Assembly (NCBI GenBank): GCA_002753225.1
Contig: PDZS01000027.1
Location: 1-59,787 of the forward strand
Length of the DNA stretch: 59,787 nt
From: Deltaproteobacteria bacterium YD0425bin51
GTDB taxonomy: Bacteria > Desulfobacterota > Desulfobacteria > Desulfobacterales > YD0425bin51
Direction: 5' to 3'
Under the pieces are notes generated by a model. That model did not search any database and was not told the DNA's origin. It saw only the letters and a program-made list of their open reading frames with translations. Below, in pieces: positions 1 through 9,490 of the stretch (positions within the stretch are counted from its first letter, which is position 1; every line of letters begins with the position of its first letter). Position numbers and translations under genes: made by a program.

Positions 1-8
1 GCTCATAG

Positions 9-1400
9 TTACATAAGACTAAATTTAAGCCTGATTATATAATTTTGTTCTATTGTTTCAAAATTAACGTCTTTGATATTTACGGGTTGATTCAGTTTGA
101 TATTTTTGTTTAATGCATGAACAAAAGAAGATATGATCTCTTTAAAATTATCAGGGTCTTTTGCTTTTACAATTCCTTTAAATTCAATTCCAGGATTCAT
201 ATCTGTTTCTATTTTAAGTTCGCTTAATATTATATTTTCCGATAAGGATTTCAAGATATTTGCGCTAAGTTCAACAGGATTTGGTTTTTGGGTTTCAAGG
301 AGTATAGAATCGAGTGATTGATTAACCTTTTGAATATGTTGTCTTTGCTCCCTATCTGCTCTGATTATATTGCTTGGCAATTGAAATTTATTTGAATATT
401 GGAAAATAAGAAAGGTTTCTCCTAAAAGAATGACAATAAGTAACAAACCTATTATAATTCCTGTAAGTTGAATAGGTTTCCATTCTGTTTCAGCTTTTAG
501 TATTTTGTGTGATATACTAAAAACATTGTTTGAACGAGACAGATCATTTTTGCCAAAAAAATATGATGCTCCTATTTCCTTTATATTTTCATAAGGGAGA
601 AGATTAGAATCAAATAAAGGGCCTAAATTTTTTATTTCTTTTCCTATAGATACTCCTAATTCTTTTATGTCATCTTTGTTTATAGACAAAATAAAGAATT
701 GGTCTACTTCTATTTTAGTCTTTTGAGAAAATAGATATAAGGATTGATTGATTTCAAAAGTTAAATTATTAAATTTTTCTTGGACACTATCATATAATTC
801 TGGCAGTTTTATGTTTCTTGAAAAGATAAAATTTCCATGAAAGAAGAAGTATATGAAACAGTCAAAAGGCATTAGTTTAACTATTATTTTTCCACCTTTA
901 CTAAATTCTGGTATTTCTTTTTTTATTTTTTGATCAAGAAGATATGCAGGGATTGTTATCCTGTGAGGCGGTAAATTATATTTTGAAAATTTATTATATA
1001 TTTGAAAACACTTGGCATCTTGGAAATAATAGCAGTATAGCTTTTGTTCTTTTTGTTCATTCTGGTAAAAATGATAGCTAAAGAAATATACTATTTCAGG
1101 AAATTCTGAATGATCTGCAATTAGCTTTCTTTCTATAAAAGGTATTACAATAGAAGGTTTTTTTGATTGAAAAGTAAAAGAATCATTTCCAACCCAATAA
1201 TCTGGAATAATCAATAATGAGTGAAACTGTTCTTTATCTTTTTGATGAAATATATCCAAATCTATTGGTTCTGCAGAAAGAAATTTATCAAGACCTATAG
1301 TCTTAATTAATGTTCCTTCTTTTTTTTGATTATTAATAATTATAAAATTAATCTGTTCATTATTAACAATAGTTATTAACTCTTGCTTTTCTTTAAACAT
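9..1400 (-). CDS. PilM/PilN-like (GspL-like) bimodular membrane assembly protein
   Basis: 463 residues. The N-terminal ~310 residues are soluble and resemble in layout the cytoplasmic actin-like part of PilM/GspL. One strong membrane segment lies at about residues 317-340 (start of it: QLTGIIIGLLLIVILLGETF). About 120 residues follow, with a helical stretch and then a small alpha/beta domain containing LSENIILSELKIE, which resembles the PilN-type 'what the late expression shows' strand pattern. Known PilN and GspL proteins link a cytoplasmic ring to the inner membrane in type IV pilus or type II secretion machines; assignment here is by architecture, not by a diagnostic motif. After the stop, a 2-bp gap leads to an ATG at positions 6-4, so a further minus-strand gene (PilO would be expected) may begin at the window edge. 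The start at 1400 has only a weak GAAAG ribosome site upstream. It is divergent from the signalling operon. Confidence 0.5.
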   Translation of the reverse strand: MFKEKQELITIVNNEQINFIIINNQKKEGTLIKTIGLDKFLSAEPIDLDIFHQKDKEQFHSLLIIPDYWVGNDSFTFQSKKPSIVIPFIERKLIADHSEFPEIVYFFSYHFYQNEQKEQKLYCYYFQDAKCFQIYNKFSKYNLPPHRITIPAYLLDQKIKKEIPEFSKGGKIIVKLMPFDCFIYFFFHGNFIFSRNIKLPELYDSVQEKFNNLTFEINQSLYLFSQKTKIEVDQFFILSINKDDIKELGVSIGKEIKNLGPLFDSNLLPYENIKEIGASYFFGKNDLSRSNNVFSISHKILKAETEWKPIQLTGIIIGLLLIVILLGETFLIFQYSNKFQLPSNIIRADREQRQHIQKVNQSLDSILLETQKPNPVELSANILKSLSENIILSELKIETDMNPGIEFKGIVKAKDPDNFKEIISSFVHALNKNIKLNQPVNIKDVNFETIEQNYIIRLKFSLM

Positions 1401-1487
1401 ATTGTGCTTTCTATTTATTTATTTTTAAAAAGAGTGTAATAAAGTTTTTATAAAACTTCAAATAATTAGTACTTATTAGGAGAAGAT
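1401..1487. promoter_or_regulatory. Divergent intergenic region with a small palindrome
   Basis: This 87-bp, very AT-rich gap separates the divergent genes starting at 1400 (minus) and 1488 (plus), so promoters in both directions should lie here or overlap the gene starts. It contains a perfect 7-bp inverted repeat AAGTTTT-TAT-AAAACTT at 1442-1458, a possible operator. I could not pick convincing -35/-10 boxes because the whole segment is A/T. A good ribosome site, AGGAGA, lies at 1478-1483, five bases before the plus-strand ATG. Confidence 0.45.
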
Positions 1488-2531
1488 ATGGAAAATATAA
1501 AACCAGAGATTCTTATAGTAGATGATGAGCCTTTTAACATTACTATTCTTGTTAATATTTTAAAATCCCAATATAGAACTATTGTCGCAAAAAATGGGGA
1601 AGAAGCCTTGCAAAGAGCTAAAATAGAAAGTATTCCAGACCTTATTTTGCTGGACATAATGATGCCTGATATGGATGGATATACTGTTTGCAGGAAATTA
1701 AAACAAGACAATATTACCAAAGATATTCCTATTATTTTTATTACAGCACTTGGAGAAGAACTTGATGAATCAAGGGGTTTTGAATCAGGGGGTGTTGATT
1801 ATATTACCAAACCTATTAAGCCTCTTATTTTAAAAGCCAGAGTTAAAACGCATATTGAACTTAGAAAAGCTCAGTTAAATCTTTATAATCAGAATATGAT
1901 ATTGGAAGAAAAGGTTCTTAAACGAACTAAGGATTTATTTGACAGTCAAATAGAAATTGTACATAGGTTAGTATCTGCAGCAGAATATAAAGACCCTGAA
2001 ACAGGTTCACATATAACAAGAATGAGCTATTACACAATGATGTTAGCAAAATCATACGGTTTAGAAAAGAAAGACTGCGAAAATATTTTTGTAGCTAGTC
2101 CAATGCACGATATTGGAAAAATAGGTATACCTGACAGTATTTTATTAAAACCTGGTAAACTAGACAGAGATGAATGGGAAATCATGAAAACCCATACAAA
2201 TATCGGCGCTAAAATACTTGCAAACAGCAGTTCAAATTTACTTCAATTTGGTCAGCAGATTGCAATTTCACATCATGAAAAATGGGATGGGTCAGGTTAT
2301 CCACAAGGATTAAAAGGGGAAAAAATATCTGTTTTTGGACGTATAACAGCTTTAGCCGATGTGTTTGATGCTTTAACTACTAAAAGACCATATAAAGATC
2401 CTTGGCCAGTTGATAAAGCTATTGATGAAATAAGAATAGGACGTGGAAAACATTTTGATCCAGACATTGTTGATGCCTTTGAAAAAGTTTTGCCTGAATT
2501 TATTGAGATAAAACAGAAATTTATAGATTAA
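1488..2531 (+). CDS. Response regulator with HD-GYP output (cyclic-di-GMP phosphodiesterase)
   Basis: 347 residues. A receiver domain spans about 8-125 with acidic residues D12/D13, phospho-acceptor D56 in LLDIMMPDMDG, and a conserved Lys in DYITKPIKP. A short helical linker follows, then an HD-GYP domain at about 150-340. The metal-binding HD pair is H207-D208 (MHDIGKIGIPD), and the second signature is HHEKWDGSGYP at 262-272. All the hallmark residues are present, so an active phosphodiesterase that degrades c-di-GMP in response to phosphorylation is the expected role. The start is supported by AGGAGA at 1478-1483. It is the first gene of a tight operon: the hybrid kinase starts 9 bp after its stop and is the obvious phosphodonor candidate. 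Confidence 0.92.
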   Translation: MENIKPEILIVDDEPFNITILVNILKSQYRTIVAKNGEEALQRAKIESIPDLILLDIMMPDMDGYTVCRKLKQDNITKDIPIIFITALGEELDESRGFESGGVDYITKPIKPLILKARVKTHIELRKAQLNLYNQNMILEEKVLKRTKDLFDSQIEIVHRLVSAAEYKDPETGSHITRMSYYTMMLAKSYGLEKKDCENIFVASPMHDIGKIGIPDSILLKPGKLDRDEWEIMKTHTNIGAKILANSSSNLLQFGQQIAISHHEKWDGSGYPQGLKGEKISVFGRITALADVFDALTTKRPYKDPWPVDKAIDEIRIGRGKHFDPDIVDAFEKVLPEFIEIKQKFID

Positions 2532-2540
2532 GGAAAAAAG

Positions 2541-4571
2541 ATGGCAATAATAATAGGTCTTTTATTACTTTGCATAATAAGCGCAGCAACTCTTTATATA
2601 ACAGAATCAGCTAGAAGAAAAGAGATTGAGGATGAGCTGAAAGAATATCGTAAAAATGTTAATAATAAAATTGAGCACGTCAAAATCGATGAAGATCGTC
2701 TTGAATATTTACTTCGTTTGAGCGAAATGCAAGAACTTTCAGAGCAGGAACTTTCTGATTTTGCCCTTGAAGAAGCAGTCAAGCTCACTAGAAGTAAAAT
2801 AGGTTATCTTCATTTTGTCGATTCAGAAAAACAGACTATTGAACTATATAGCTGGTCAAGGGCTGTGATACAAAACTGTAATGCTGAGAAAGTTTCCCAT
2901 TATCCTATGCAGCTTGCAGGTGTTTGGGCAGATTGTATTAGGAAATCAAAACCTGTAATACATAATGATTATCAAAACCTTACTGGAAAAAAAGGTTGTC
3001 CTGACGGACATTACCCTATTATACGCCATATGAGCATACCTGTATTCGATGGTGTAAAACCAGTAGCAATAGCTGGAGTAGGAAATAAAGATGAACCTTA
3101 TAATCAATCAGATATCAGACAGTTATCACTATTTATGAATAGTTTATGGATTATTTTTAAAAGAAAACGGATGGAAATCGAACTTAGAACGGCTAAAGAA
3201 AAAGCTGAAAGCGCAAATATTTCCAAAAGTAATTTTTTAGCAAATATGAGCCATGAAATTAGAACACCTATGAACGCAATTATTGGTTTTAGTTATCTTG
3301 TGCTTCAAACAGAATTAACTGAAATTCAAAAGGATTATATCGCAAAAATTTATAGCGTGGGGCAATCATTTCTTAAGATTCTTAATGATATTCTTGATTT
3401 TTCAAAAATTGAAGCAGGTAAATTAGATATAGAATATGTTGAATTTAGCTTAAAAGACATAATAGATAATTTATACAATGTATTTAAAATGAAAACCAAA
3501 GAAAAAGGTATTAAAATTAAAGTTGCAGTTTCAGATAAAGTTCCAAATTATTTAAAAGGGGACCCAATGAGACTTAATCAAATTTTAATTAATCTTATAG
3601 GTAATGCTGTTAAATTTACTGAGAAAGGAGAAATTCTTATTTCAATTAATACAGTAGTGGAATCTGGATTACCTTCTAATCTGGTTAAACTTCAGTTTAT
3701 GGTCAAAGATACCGGGATAGGGATTCCTAAAGAAAAATTCCCTTTACTCTTTAATCCTTTTACACAGGCAGACAGTTCAACAACTAGAAAATACGGCGGA
3801 ACAGGTTTAGGGCTTGCGATATGCAAGAGTTTAATAAAAATGATGAAGGGAGATATCAGCTTTAAGAGTGTATTAAATGAAGGAAGTATTTTTTTATTTA
3901 CTGTTGAATTAGGGAGATTAGAAGAAAAGCAAATAGTCAGAATAAAGTCAGATATAAAAGAAAACAAAGAAAAAGATAATGTTAAAGAATCTAAAATTCT
4001 AATTGTCGAAGATAATCAGATAAATCAGGAATTAATCGTTAATATTTTGGCAGATTTTGGATTTTCCCCAAAGGCAGCAAGTAATGGCAAGGAAGCAATA
4101 GAAATGCTTACTAATACAAAATTTGATTTAGTTCTTATGGATATTGATATGCCTGAAATGGATGGATATGAGGCTACACAGGAAATAAGAAGAAGTAAAT
4201 CTGAAATCGCAAATATTCCAATTATAGCTATGACTGCTCATGTAATGAAAGGAGAAAAAGAAAAATGTCTTGAAATTGGAATGAATGATTATTTACCAAA
4301 ACCCATAAGTCCAGAAAAATTATTTATTAGCATTAAGAAATGGTTAGGGAGAGAAAAAAAAGAGCTAAATAATAGTAAAATTAAGATGTTAATTGAAAAA
4401 CTATCTAATTTTTTACAAAAAGGAGATAGCCAAGCCATAGAAACAATAGAATCATTAAATAACTATCTTGATATTCCAGAAGTAAGTAAACTAAAAACTT
4501 ATATAAATAATTATGATTTTTGTAAGGCTCAAGAGATCCTTTGTGAAATTTCAAAACTTTTATCATTATAA
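2541..4571 (+). CDS. Hybrid sensor histidine kinase with GAF and receiver domains
   Basis: 676 residues. An N-terminal membrane anchor (about 1-20) and a charged coiled coil (about 22-55) precede a GAF-type sensor domain (about 60-205). The phosphorylatable His is in [13 protein letters not shown] (about 237-250). The HATPase domain has the N box with [17 protein letters not shown] and [10 protein letters not shown] receiver domain (about 485-605) carries [13 protein letters not shown] as acceptor site and a Lys in LPKPIS. The last ~65 residues are helical and have no obvious HPt histidine. GAF domains of this style are common in Desulfobacterota kinases. The ribosome site AAGGA sits just after the preceding stop. 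The kinase probably passes phosphate to its own receiver or to the upstream HD-GYP regulator, and the signal ligand cannot be read from sequence. Confidence 0.93.
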   Translation: MAIIIGLLLLCIISAATLYITESARRKEIEDELKEYRKNVNNKIEHVKIDEDRLEYLLRLSEMQELSEQELSDFALEEAVKLTRSKIGYLHFVDSEKQTIELYSWSRAVIQNCNAEKVSHYPMQLAGVWADCIRKSKPVIHNDYQNLTGKKGCPDGHYPIIRHMSIPVFDGVKPVAIAGVGNKDEPYNQSDIRQLSLFMNSLWIIFKRKRMEIELRTAKEKAESANISKSNFLANMSHEIRTPMNAIIGFSYLVLQTELTEIQKDYIAKIYSVGQSFLKILNDILDFSKIEAGKLDIEYVEFSLKDIIDNLYNVFKMKTKEKGIKIKVAVSDKVPNYLKGDPMRLNQILINLIGNAVKFTEKGEILISINTVVESGLPSNLVKLQFMVKDTGIGIPKEKFPLLFNPFTQADSSTTRKYGGTGLGLAICKSLIKMMKGDISFKSVLNEGSIFLFTVELGRLEEKQIVRIKSDIKENKEKDNVKESKILIVEDNQINQELIVNILADFGFSPKAASNGKEAIEMLTNTKFDLVLMDIDMPEMDGYEATQEIRRSKSEIANIPIIAMTAHVMKGEKEKCLEIGMNDYLPKPISPEKLFISIKKWLGREKKELNNSKIKMLIEKLSNFLQKGDSQAIETIESLNNYLDIPEVSKLKTYINNYDFCKAQEILCEISKLLSL

Positions 4572-4583
4572 GGGGAAAATATA

Positions 4584-6725
4584 ATGTCATATAAAAATGA
4601 ATCAAAAGTCACAAAAATTGCAACTAAAGTAATTTTAATTGTTTTTGCTATTCTTCTTGTAAGCTATTCTGTAACTATATTTTATCAAAGTTCAATGCTT
4701 CAAAAAAGTTATCTTTCAAAAGAAGTTGATAAATCGAGGACAATAACAACATTTTGCGAACAGTTTCGTACTTTTATAGGTGAATTAAGAAATTCAGAAG
4801 CATTTAATGATAATATTTTATTAAAAGAATTATTAGAAGATATTAAAGCTGGTAAAAAATATTATGAAACAAAGATGTATAAAACAGTCCCTGTTGTTGC
4901 AGCATGGACTGCAGCTAAATATAAGGCTTCAGAATTAAATTATGAATTTAGGGTTCCTAAAAATGATCCGAGAAATCAAATGAATGAGCCAAGGCCTGGA
5001 GTTGAAAAAGCTGTTGTAGATTACCTTGAAGGAAAAGGAACTGTTGAGGATATTGAAAAGTTAGATTGCAAAATCGTTTTTCCTGAAGAAAAAAATAAAG
5101 CAAGAGAAATTGGAGAAATTGGAATTATTCATATAGGAGATGAAGTATTAAATTCCAGTGAAGGGGGAGGAAAAAGAAAAATCGATGCTGTAAGGTTTTT
5201 TAGATCAATAAAACTTACAAGAGAGTGTATGTCCTGCCATGGTGATCAAAAAGGAGAGCCTGATATTCTTGGATTTAAAAAAGAGGGCTGGAAAGCAGGT
5301 GAAGTTCATGGAACATTTGAAATAATAGGATCTCTTGATAAAATGAGAAAAGATTTATCTGTATCAATGCGCGATAATATTTTAATTGCAGTTTTTCTGT
5401 TTTTAGCTGCAGCTTTAATATTTTTCTATTACCTTAAACATGTTGTTGCAAATCCTATTGAAAAAGTTGTCGAATTTGCACAAAGAATTGGAGAAGGTGA
5501 TTTTAGAGCCAAACTAGATATTCAAAGCAAAGATGAAATAGGTATTATGACAAATTATTTGAATTCAGCATCTGATAATTTGAAAGAAATTATTGTTAGT
5601 CTATCTGATATTACAAATACTCTATATAGTTCTTCAGAAGAACTGTCATCAATTTCTTCAGAAATGGCAAGTTCTGCTGAAGAACTAAATCAAAAAGCAG
5701 ATACAGTAGCATCTGCTACCGAAGAAGTTTCTGCTAGTGCTACCACTGTAGCAGATGCTGCAGAAAGGTCCAGCTCTGGTGTAACTAATATTTCAGCAAT
5801 GACAGAACAACTTTCATCTACATTTAATCAGGTTGCAAAATTTGCTGAAAAAACTTCTAAAAATGTTAACAGAATGGCAAAGGCAAGCGAAGAAATGTCA
5901 TCTGGAACTAGTATTATAGCAACATCTATTGAGACAATGACTGTAGCTTTAGTTGAAGTTACTAAAAATACAAGCAAAGCTAGCCAAATATCTTCAAATG
6001 CAAGTCAAAAAACCAATGAGATCAACTCTAAAATGGATGCTCTGGTGTCAGCTTCAAAGCAAATTGGAAAAGTGGTTGGTATGATTAAAAATATTGCAGA
6101 TAAGACAGATATGCTTGCTTTGAATGCTACAATTGAAGCAGCAGGAGCTGGTGAAGCAGGAAAAGGCTTTGCAGTAGTAGCAGGAGAAGTTAAAGAGTTA
6201 GCAAAGCAGTCATCTGATGCAACTGATGAAATAACGAATCATATTGAGGAGATTCAAAACAGGATACAAGAAGTAGTTTTGGCTATTGAAGAGATAAATA
6301 AAATAATGGGAGAAATTGCTCAAATAAATGAAATGATAGCTTCTTCAGTTGATCAACAGACATCTAGTGCTGAAGATATATCAAAATCTGTTGCTCAAAA
6401 TGCAAATACAGTAAAAGTTGTAGCAAATGACACAACTGAATCAGCAAGTTTTGTTGGAGAAATTGCAAAGGCAACACAGGAAGCATATAAAGCAGCAACA
6501 GAAGTGGCAAAAAACGTTGATGAAATGGCAAGAAGTTCAAAAGAAGTTGCCATGTCGTCCAACGAATCATCAAGTGCTCTTCAGGATATATCAAAAAATA
6601 TTCAAGGAATAAGCCATGCTGCTACGCAAACATCAAATTCAGCAGGCCAAACTAAAGATTCATCAAAGGATATTGCAAAGATGGCATCTAAACTGTTAGA
6701 TATTGTGAAGAAATTTAAAGTTTAA
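4584..6725 (+). CDS. Methyl-accepting chemotaxis protein with haem-binding (DUF3365/Tll0287-like) sensor
   Basis: 713 residues. Membrane segment 1 is at about 12-35, followed by a ~225-residue periplasmic domain that matches the DUF3365/Tll0287-like layout. It includes a c-type haem motif CMSCH at 215-219. Membrane segment 2 is at about 263-284, then a HAMP domain (about 285-338) and a long coiled-coil signalling domain. The hairpin tip, near residue 515, reads [25 protein letters not shown]. The Gly-Ala-Gly in place of the usual Ala-Arg-Ala after IEAA is a small deviation in the CheA/CheW contact region. The protein is likely to report redox or gas ligands through covalent haem to the chemotaxis machinery. 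It follows the kinase by 12 bp with ribosome site AAGGGG, and ends the signalling operon. Confidence 0.93.
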   Translation: MSYKNESKVTKIATKVILIVFAILLVSYSVTIFYQSSMLQKSYLSKEVDKSRTITTFCEQFRTFIGELRNSEAFNDNILLKELLEDIKAGKKYYETKMYKTVPVVAAWTAAKYKASELNYEFRVPKNDPRNQMNEPRPGVEKAVVDYLEGKGTVEDIEKLDCKIVFPEEKNKAREIGEIGIIHIGDEVLNSSEGGGKRKIDAVRFFRSIKLTRECMSCHGDQKGEPDILGFKKEGWKAGEVHGTFEIIGSLDKMRKDLSVSMRDNILIAVFLFLAAALIFFYYLKHVVANPIEKVVEFAQRIGEGDFRAKLDIQSKDEIGIMTNYLNSASDNLKEIIVSLSDITNTLYSSSEELSSISSEMASSAEELNQKADTVASATEEVSASATTVADAAERSSSGVTNISAMTEQLSSTFNQVAKFAEKTSKNVNRMAKASEEMSSGTSIIATSIETMTVALVEVTKNTSKASQISSNASQKTNEINSKMDALVSASKQIGKVVGMIKNIADKTDMLALNATIEAAGAGEAGKGFAVVAGEVKELAKQSSDATDEITNHIEEIQNRIQEVVLAIEEINKIMGEIAQINEMIASSVDQQTSSAEDISKSVAQNANTVKVVANDTTESASFVGEIAKATQEAYKAATEVAKNVDEMARSSKEVAMSSNESSSALQDISKNIQGISHAATQTSNSAGQTKDSSKDIAKMASKLLDIVKKFKV

Positions 6726-6806
6726 TAACGAAAATATGATAATCCTTATAAAGAGATAAGGTTACTTATAGAACTATCAATAACGATACTGATATTGAGA
6801 TAAAAA
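6726..6806 (+). other. Short gap between chemoreceptor and ABC gene
   Basis: 81 bp. It holds a weak hairpin (CCTTAT at 6744-6749 and ATAAGG at 6756-6761) without a following T tract, so it is not a convincing terminator. Only a poor ribosome site (TTGAGAT) precedes the ATG at 6807. The transporter gene could be read through from the signalling operon or have its own promoter here. Confidence 0.3.
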
Positions 6807-9488
6807 ATGTTTTTTGCTATTTCCTATCCAAAGAGAAAATTTTTAGTACCCCAAGCTATTCAAATGTCTGATATGGACTGTGGTCCAAAAATATTGCAGG
6901 CACTCCTTAAAGGTTTTGGAATTCCTGTAAACTCTGAACTCCTTCTAGAGTCATTTAAAAAAGATACTGCGATAGATTTTATTGATAATATTAAAAGAGC
7001 AGTTGATGAATTTGGATTAGAATCAAAAAAATGTATATTGCCTATTGATCATATTTTTATGCATGAATTACAATTATTGCCTGCAATCGTAATGACTTTA
7101 CTCCCTAATGGATTTACCCATTTTGTTCTTATTTGGCGTATTCATGGATCTTTTGTACAAGTTATGGATCCTCGAAAAGGACGCTACTGGATAACAAAAA
7201 AACAACTATTACAAGAAATTTGTATTCATACATCACCTATTCTTGTAAATACTTGGCATGATTATGCTAAATCAGATGAATTTATAAAATCGATTTCCAT
7301 GCGGATGGAAAATATAAAAATAAATAAGCCAATTATAGATCGACTAATAAATTCAGCTAAAAATGATACTAATTGGAAAAAATTAGCAGCATTAGATGCT
7401 GCTATAAGAATGCTGACAACAATTGTTGATACAGATGGTATTTCGCCTGGTGATGAAGCGGGAGAAGCATTAGAAACATTATTTGCTAATCAATCTAAAA
7501 TAATGGATCATTATTGGCATGTTCACCCTTTGACAAATCAGGATAAAGAAGATGAAAACCAGCTTTTACAAACAGGAGCTTTGGCTATTCGAATTGTAGG
7601 CAAGAAAAAGGAAGAGCCGCAAGAACAAAAAACAGATAAAGAACCTTATGAAAAAGTACTAGATGAATCTAAAACTCCTTTAAATAATAATCAAGTAAAT
7701 GTTGATCGAGAACTTTTAAAAGGCTTAGTAGAAGATGGTTATAGTTTGGCATTAATCTTTTTTTGGGGATTATTTTTAGCATCATTTGCAATAATCATTG
7801 AAACTATTTTACTTAGAACCTTAATAGATATTGGACAATATTTAGGGTTTGTATATCAAAGAATAACTTTTTTAGGCATTATTTTTTTGCTTTTAGGCTC
7901 AATAATTGCACTTCATATGCCTTTGGAAAGCATTAAACTTCGAATTGGAAGGCGCATAGAAATTAGGCTGAGGGTAGCTCTTTTAAAGAAACTTCCCAAA
8001 ATAGGAGACAAAACTTTTTATGGCAGACCCATGTCAGATATCGGATATAAAGCATACGATCTACGTAAATTAAAAGAATATCCTGAAATAGTCTTTAATT
8101 TCCTTAGAGGTTTTTTTGAAATTATTCTTACAATTATTTGTATTGTCTTGATATCTCCAAATAGTATGTTTATTGTTTTAATTGCAGCATTGGTTTTTAT
8201 AATTTTACCAATGATCACTTTTTATCTATTTTATAACGAACAAAGTATTCAGTTATTTCTACTTGATGGAGCTATCTCTCAATCTTATCTTGATTCACTT
8301 TTAGGGCTTGTTCCTATTCGTGCCCATAGAGCAGAGCAATCGATTAGAAGAGAACATGAAGGTCTAATGATAGACTGGGCAAAAGCTGCTGTCTCATTTT
8401 TTAAATTAGCTGCCGTAGTTCAAGTTGTTGAAAAACTTATAGGAAATTGTCTTTCCATATGGCTACTGTTTCACTTCTTTTCTAATAATCATGACCCCAA
8501 AATGTTAATACTGCTAATGTACTGGACTTTAAAACTCCCTACCATTGCTATAAAAATCAATAACTCCATAAATCAGTATTCAAGTCCACGGTCAGCCTTA
8601 TCTAATCTTTTAGAAATTCTTAATGCTCCAGATGAAAATGAATCTGAAAAAGATAACGAAGAAACTTCCTCTGATGAGGAAACATCTAACTTCCCGATAG
8701 AATTATTAATAGAAGATGTGACCGTACAAGCAGGCGGATATACAATTTTAGAAGAAATTAACTTAAAAATAAAATCAAACGAGCATATTGCCATAGTTGG
8801 ACATTCTGGAGCAGGAAAATCAAGCCTTATAGGCCTTATACTAGGATGGCTTAAGCCTTTAAAAGGGAGAATACTTGTTGATGATAAACCGATAAATTCC
8901 AAAAGAATAATTAAACTTCGCAACGAAACAGCATGGGTAGATCCTTCAATACAAATTTGGAACAGAACGTTTTTAGAAAATCTAAAATACGGATCTCAAA
9001 TGAATCAAGACATTAATTTAAAACGAGTAATTAACCTTGCTGATTTACTTAGTGTTTTAGAGAAACTTCCAGATGGCTTGCATACTGTTCTTGGAGAAAA
9101 CGGTGGATTAGTTTCAGGTGGAGAAGGTCAACGAATAAGATTTGGAAGAGCTATGTTAAAAGAAAAAGTAAGACTTGCAATTTTGGATGAACCATTTAGA
9201 GGTTTAGATAGGGAAAAACGTAGAGAACTTCTTCATCGAGCTAGAGAATTTTGGAAGAATAGCACAATGATCTTTATTTCCCATGATGTTGGTGAAACAC
9301 TCTCATTTGAAAGAGTTATAGTAATGGAGAATGGGAAAATTATAGAAGATGATTGTCCAAGCGTTTTGTTTGAAAAAGAAGGTTCTATATATTCATCAAT
9401 GATAAAGGCGGATCAAGCTGTTAGAAAAGATCTTTGGGCAAGCGCTGACTGGAAAAAGCTATGGTTAAAGGATGGTAAAATTCAATAA
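6807..9488 (+). CDS. ABC exporter half with N-terminal C39-type cysteine peptidase
   Basis: 893 residues. The first ~150 residues form a C39-type papain-like domain with all expected residues visible: oxyanion Gln19, Cys25 in MDCGPK, His105 in THFVLIW and Asp121 in VMDPRKG. An unusual ~170-residue helical and charged stretch (about 155-320) separates this from the membrane domain (about 320-600). The ATPase domain has Walker A GHSGAGKSS (665-673), signature VSGGEGQ (769-775), Walker B with catalytic Glu795 (LAILDEP) and switch His826. The Q-loop lacks its Gln (AWVDPSIQIWN), so one nucleotide site may be altered. The gene ends 2 bp from the convergent ABC gene 9491-11680, and the two may form a heterodimer. 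C39 exporters normally cut double-Gly leader peptides, but no such precursor is visible here. Export of the NRPS product or of a distant peptide are both possible. Confidence 0.85.
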   Translation: MFFAISYPKRKFLVPQAIQMSDMDCGPKILQALLKGFGIPVNSELLLESFKKDTAIDFIDNIKRAVDEFGLESKKCILPIDHIFMHELQLLPAIVMTLLPNGFTHFVLIWRIHGSFVQVMDPRKGRYWITKKQLLQEICIHTSPILVNTWHDYAKSDEFIKSISMRMENIKINKPIIDRLINSAKNDTNWKKLAALDAAIRMLTTIVDTDGISPGDEAGEALETLFANQSKIMDHYWHVHPLTNQDKEDENQLLQTGALAIRIVGKKKEEPQEQKTDKEPYEKVLDESKTPLNNNQVNVDRELLKGLVEDGYSLALIFFWGLFLASFAIIIETILLRTLIDIGQYLGFVYQRITFLGIIFLLLGSIIALHMPLESIKLRIGRRIEIRLRVALLKKLPKIGDKTFYGRPMSDIGYKAYDLRKLKEYPEIVFNFLRGFFEIILTIICIVLISPNSMFIVLIAALVFIILPMITFYLFYNEQSIQLFLLDGAISQSYLDSLLGLVPIRAHRAEQSIRREHEGLMIDWAKAAVSFFKLAAVVQVVEKLIGNCLSIWLLFHFFSNNHDPKMLILLMYWTLKLPTIAIKINNSINQYSSPRSALSNLLEILNAPDENESEKDNEETSSDEETSNFPIELLIEDVTVQAGGYTILEEINLKIKSNEHIAIVGHSGAGKSSLIGLILGWLKPLKGRILVDDKPINSKRIIKLRNETAWVDPSIQIWNRTFLENLKYGSQMNQDINLKRVINLADLLSVLEKLPDGLHTVLGENGGLVSGGEGQRIRFGRAMLKEKVRLAILDEPFRGLDREKRRELLHRAREFWKNSTMIFISHDVGETLSFERVIVMENGKIIEDDCPSVLFEKEGSIYSSMIKADQAVRKDLWASADWKKLWLKDGKIQ

Positions 9489-9490
9489 AA

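Noticed and set aside
6364..6612. Overlapping frames on both strands inside the chemoreceptor coiled coil
   Set aside because: Low-complexity heptad coding sequence produces open shadow frames; the chemoreceptor frame is clearly the real one.
6744..6761. Hairpin CCTTAT/ATAAGG as terminator of the signalling operon
   Set aside because: Only a 6-bp A/T-rich stem with a 6-nt loop and no T tract.
6726..6806. A ribosomal peptide precursor for the C39 transporter
   Set aside because: The only adjacent gaps are 81 bp or less, and I see no short frame with a double-Gly leader end there.
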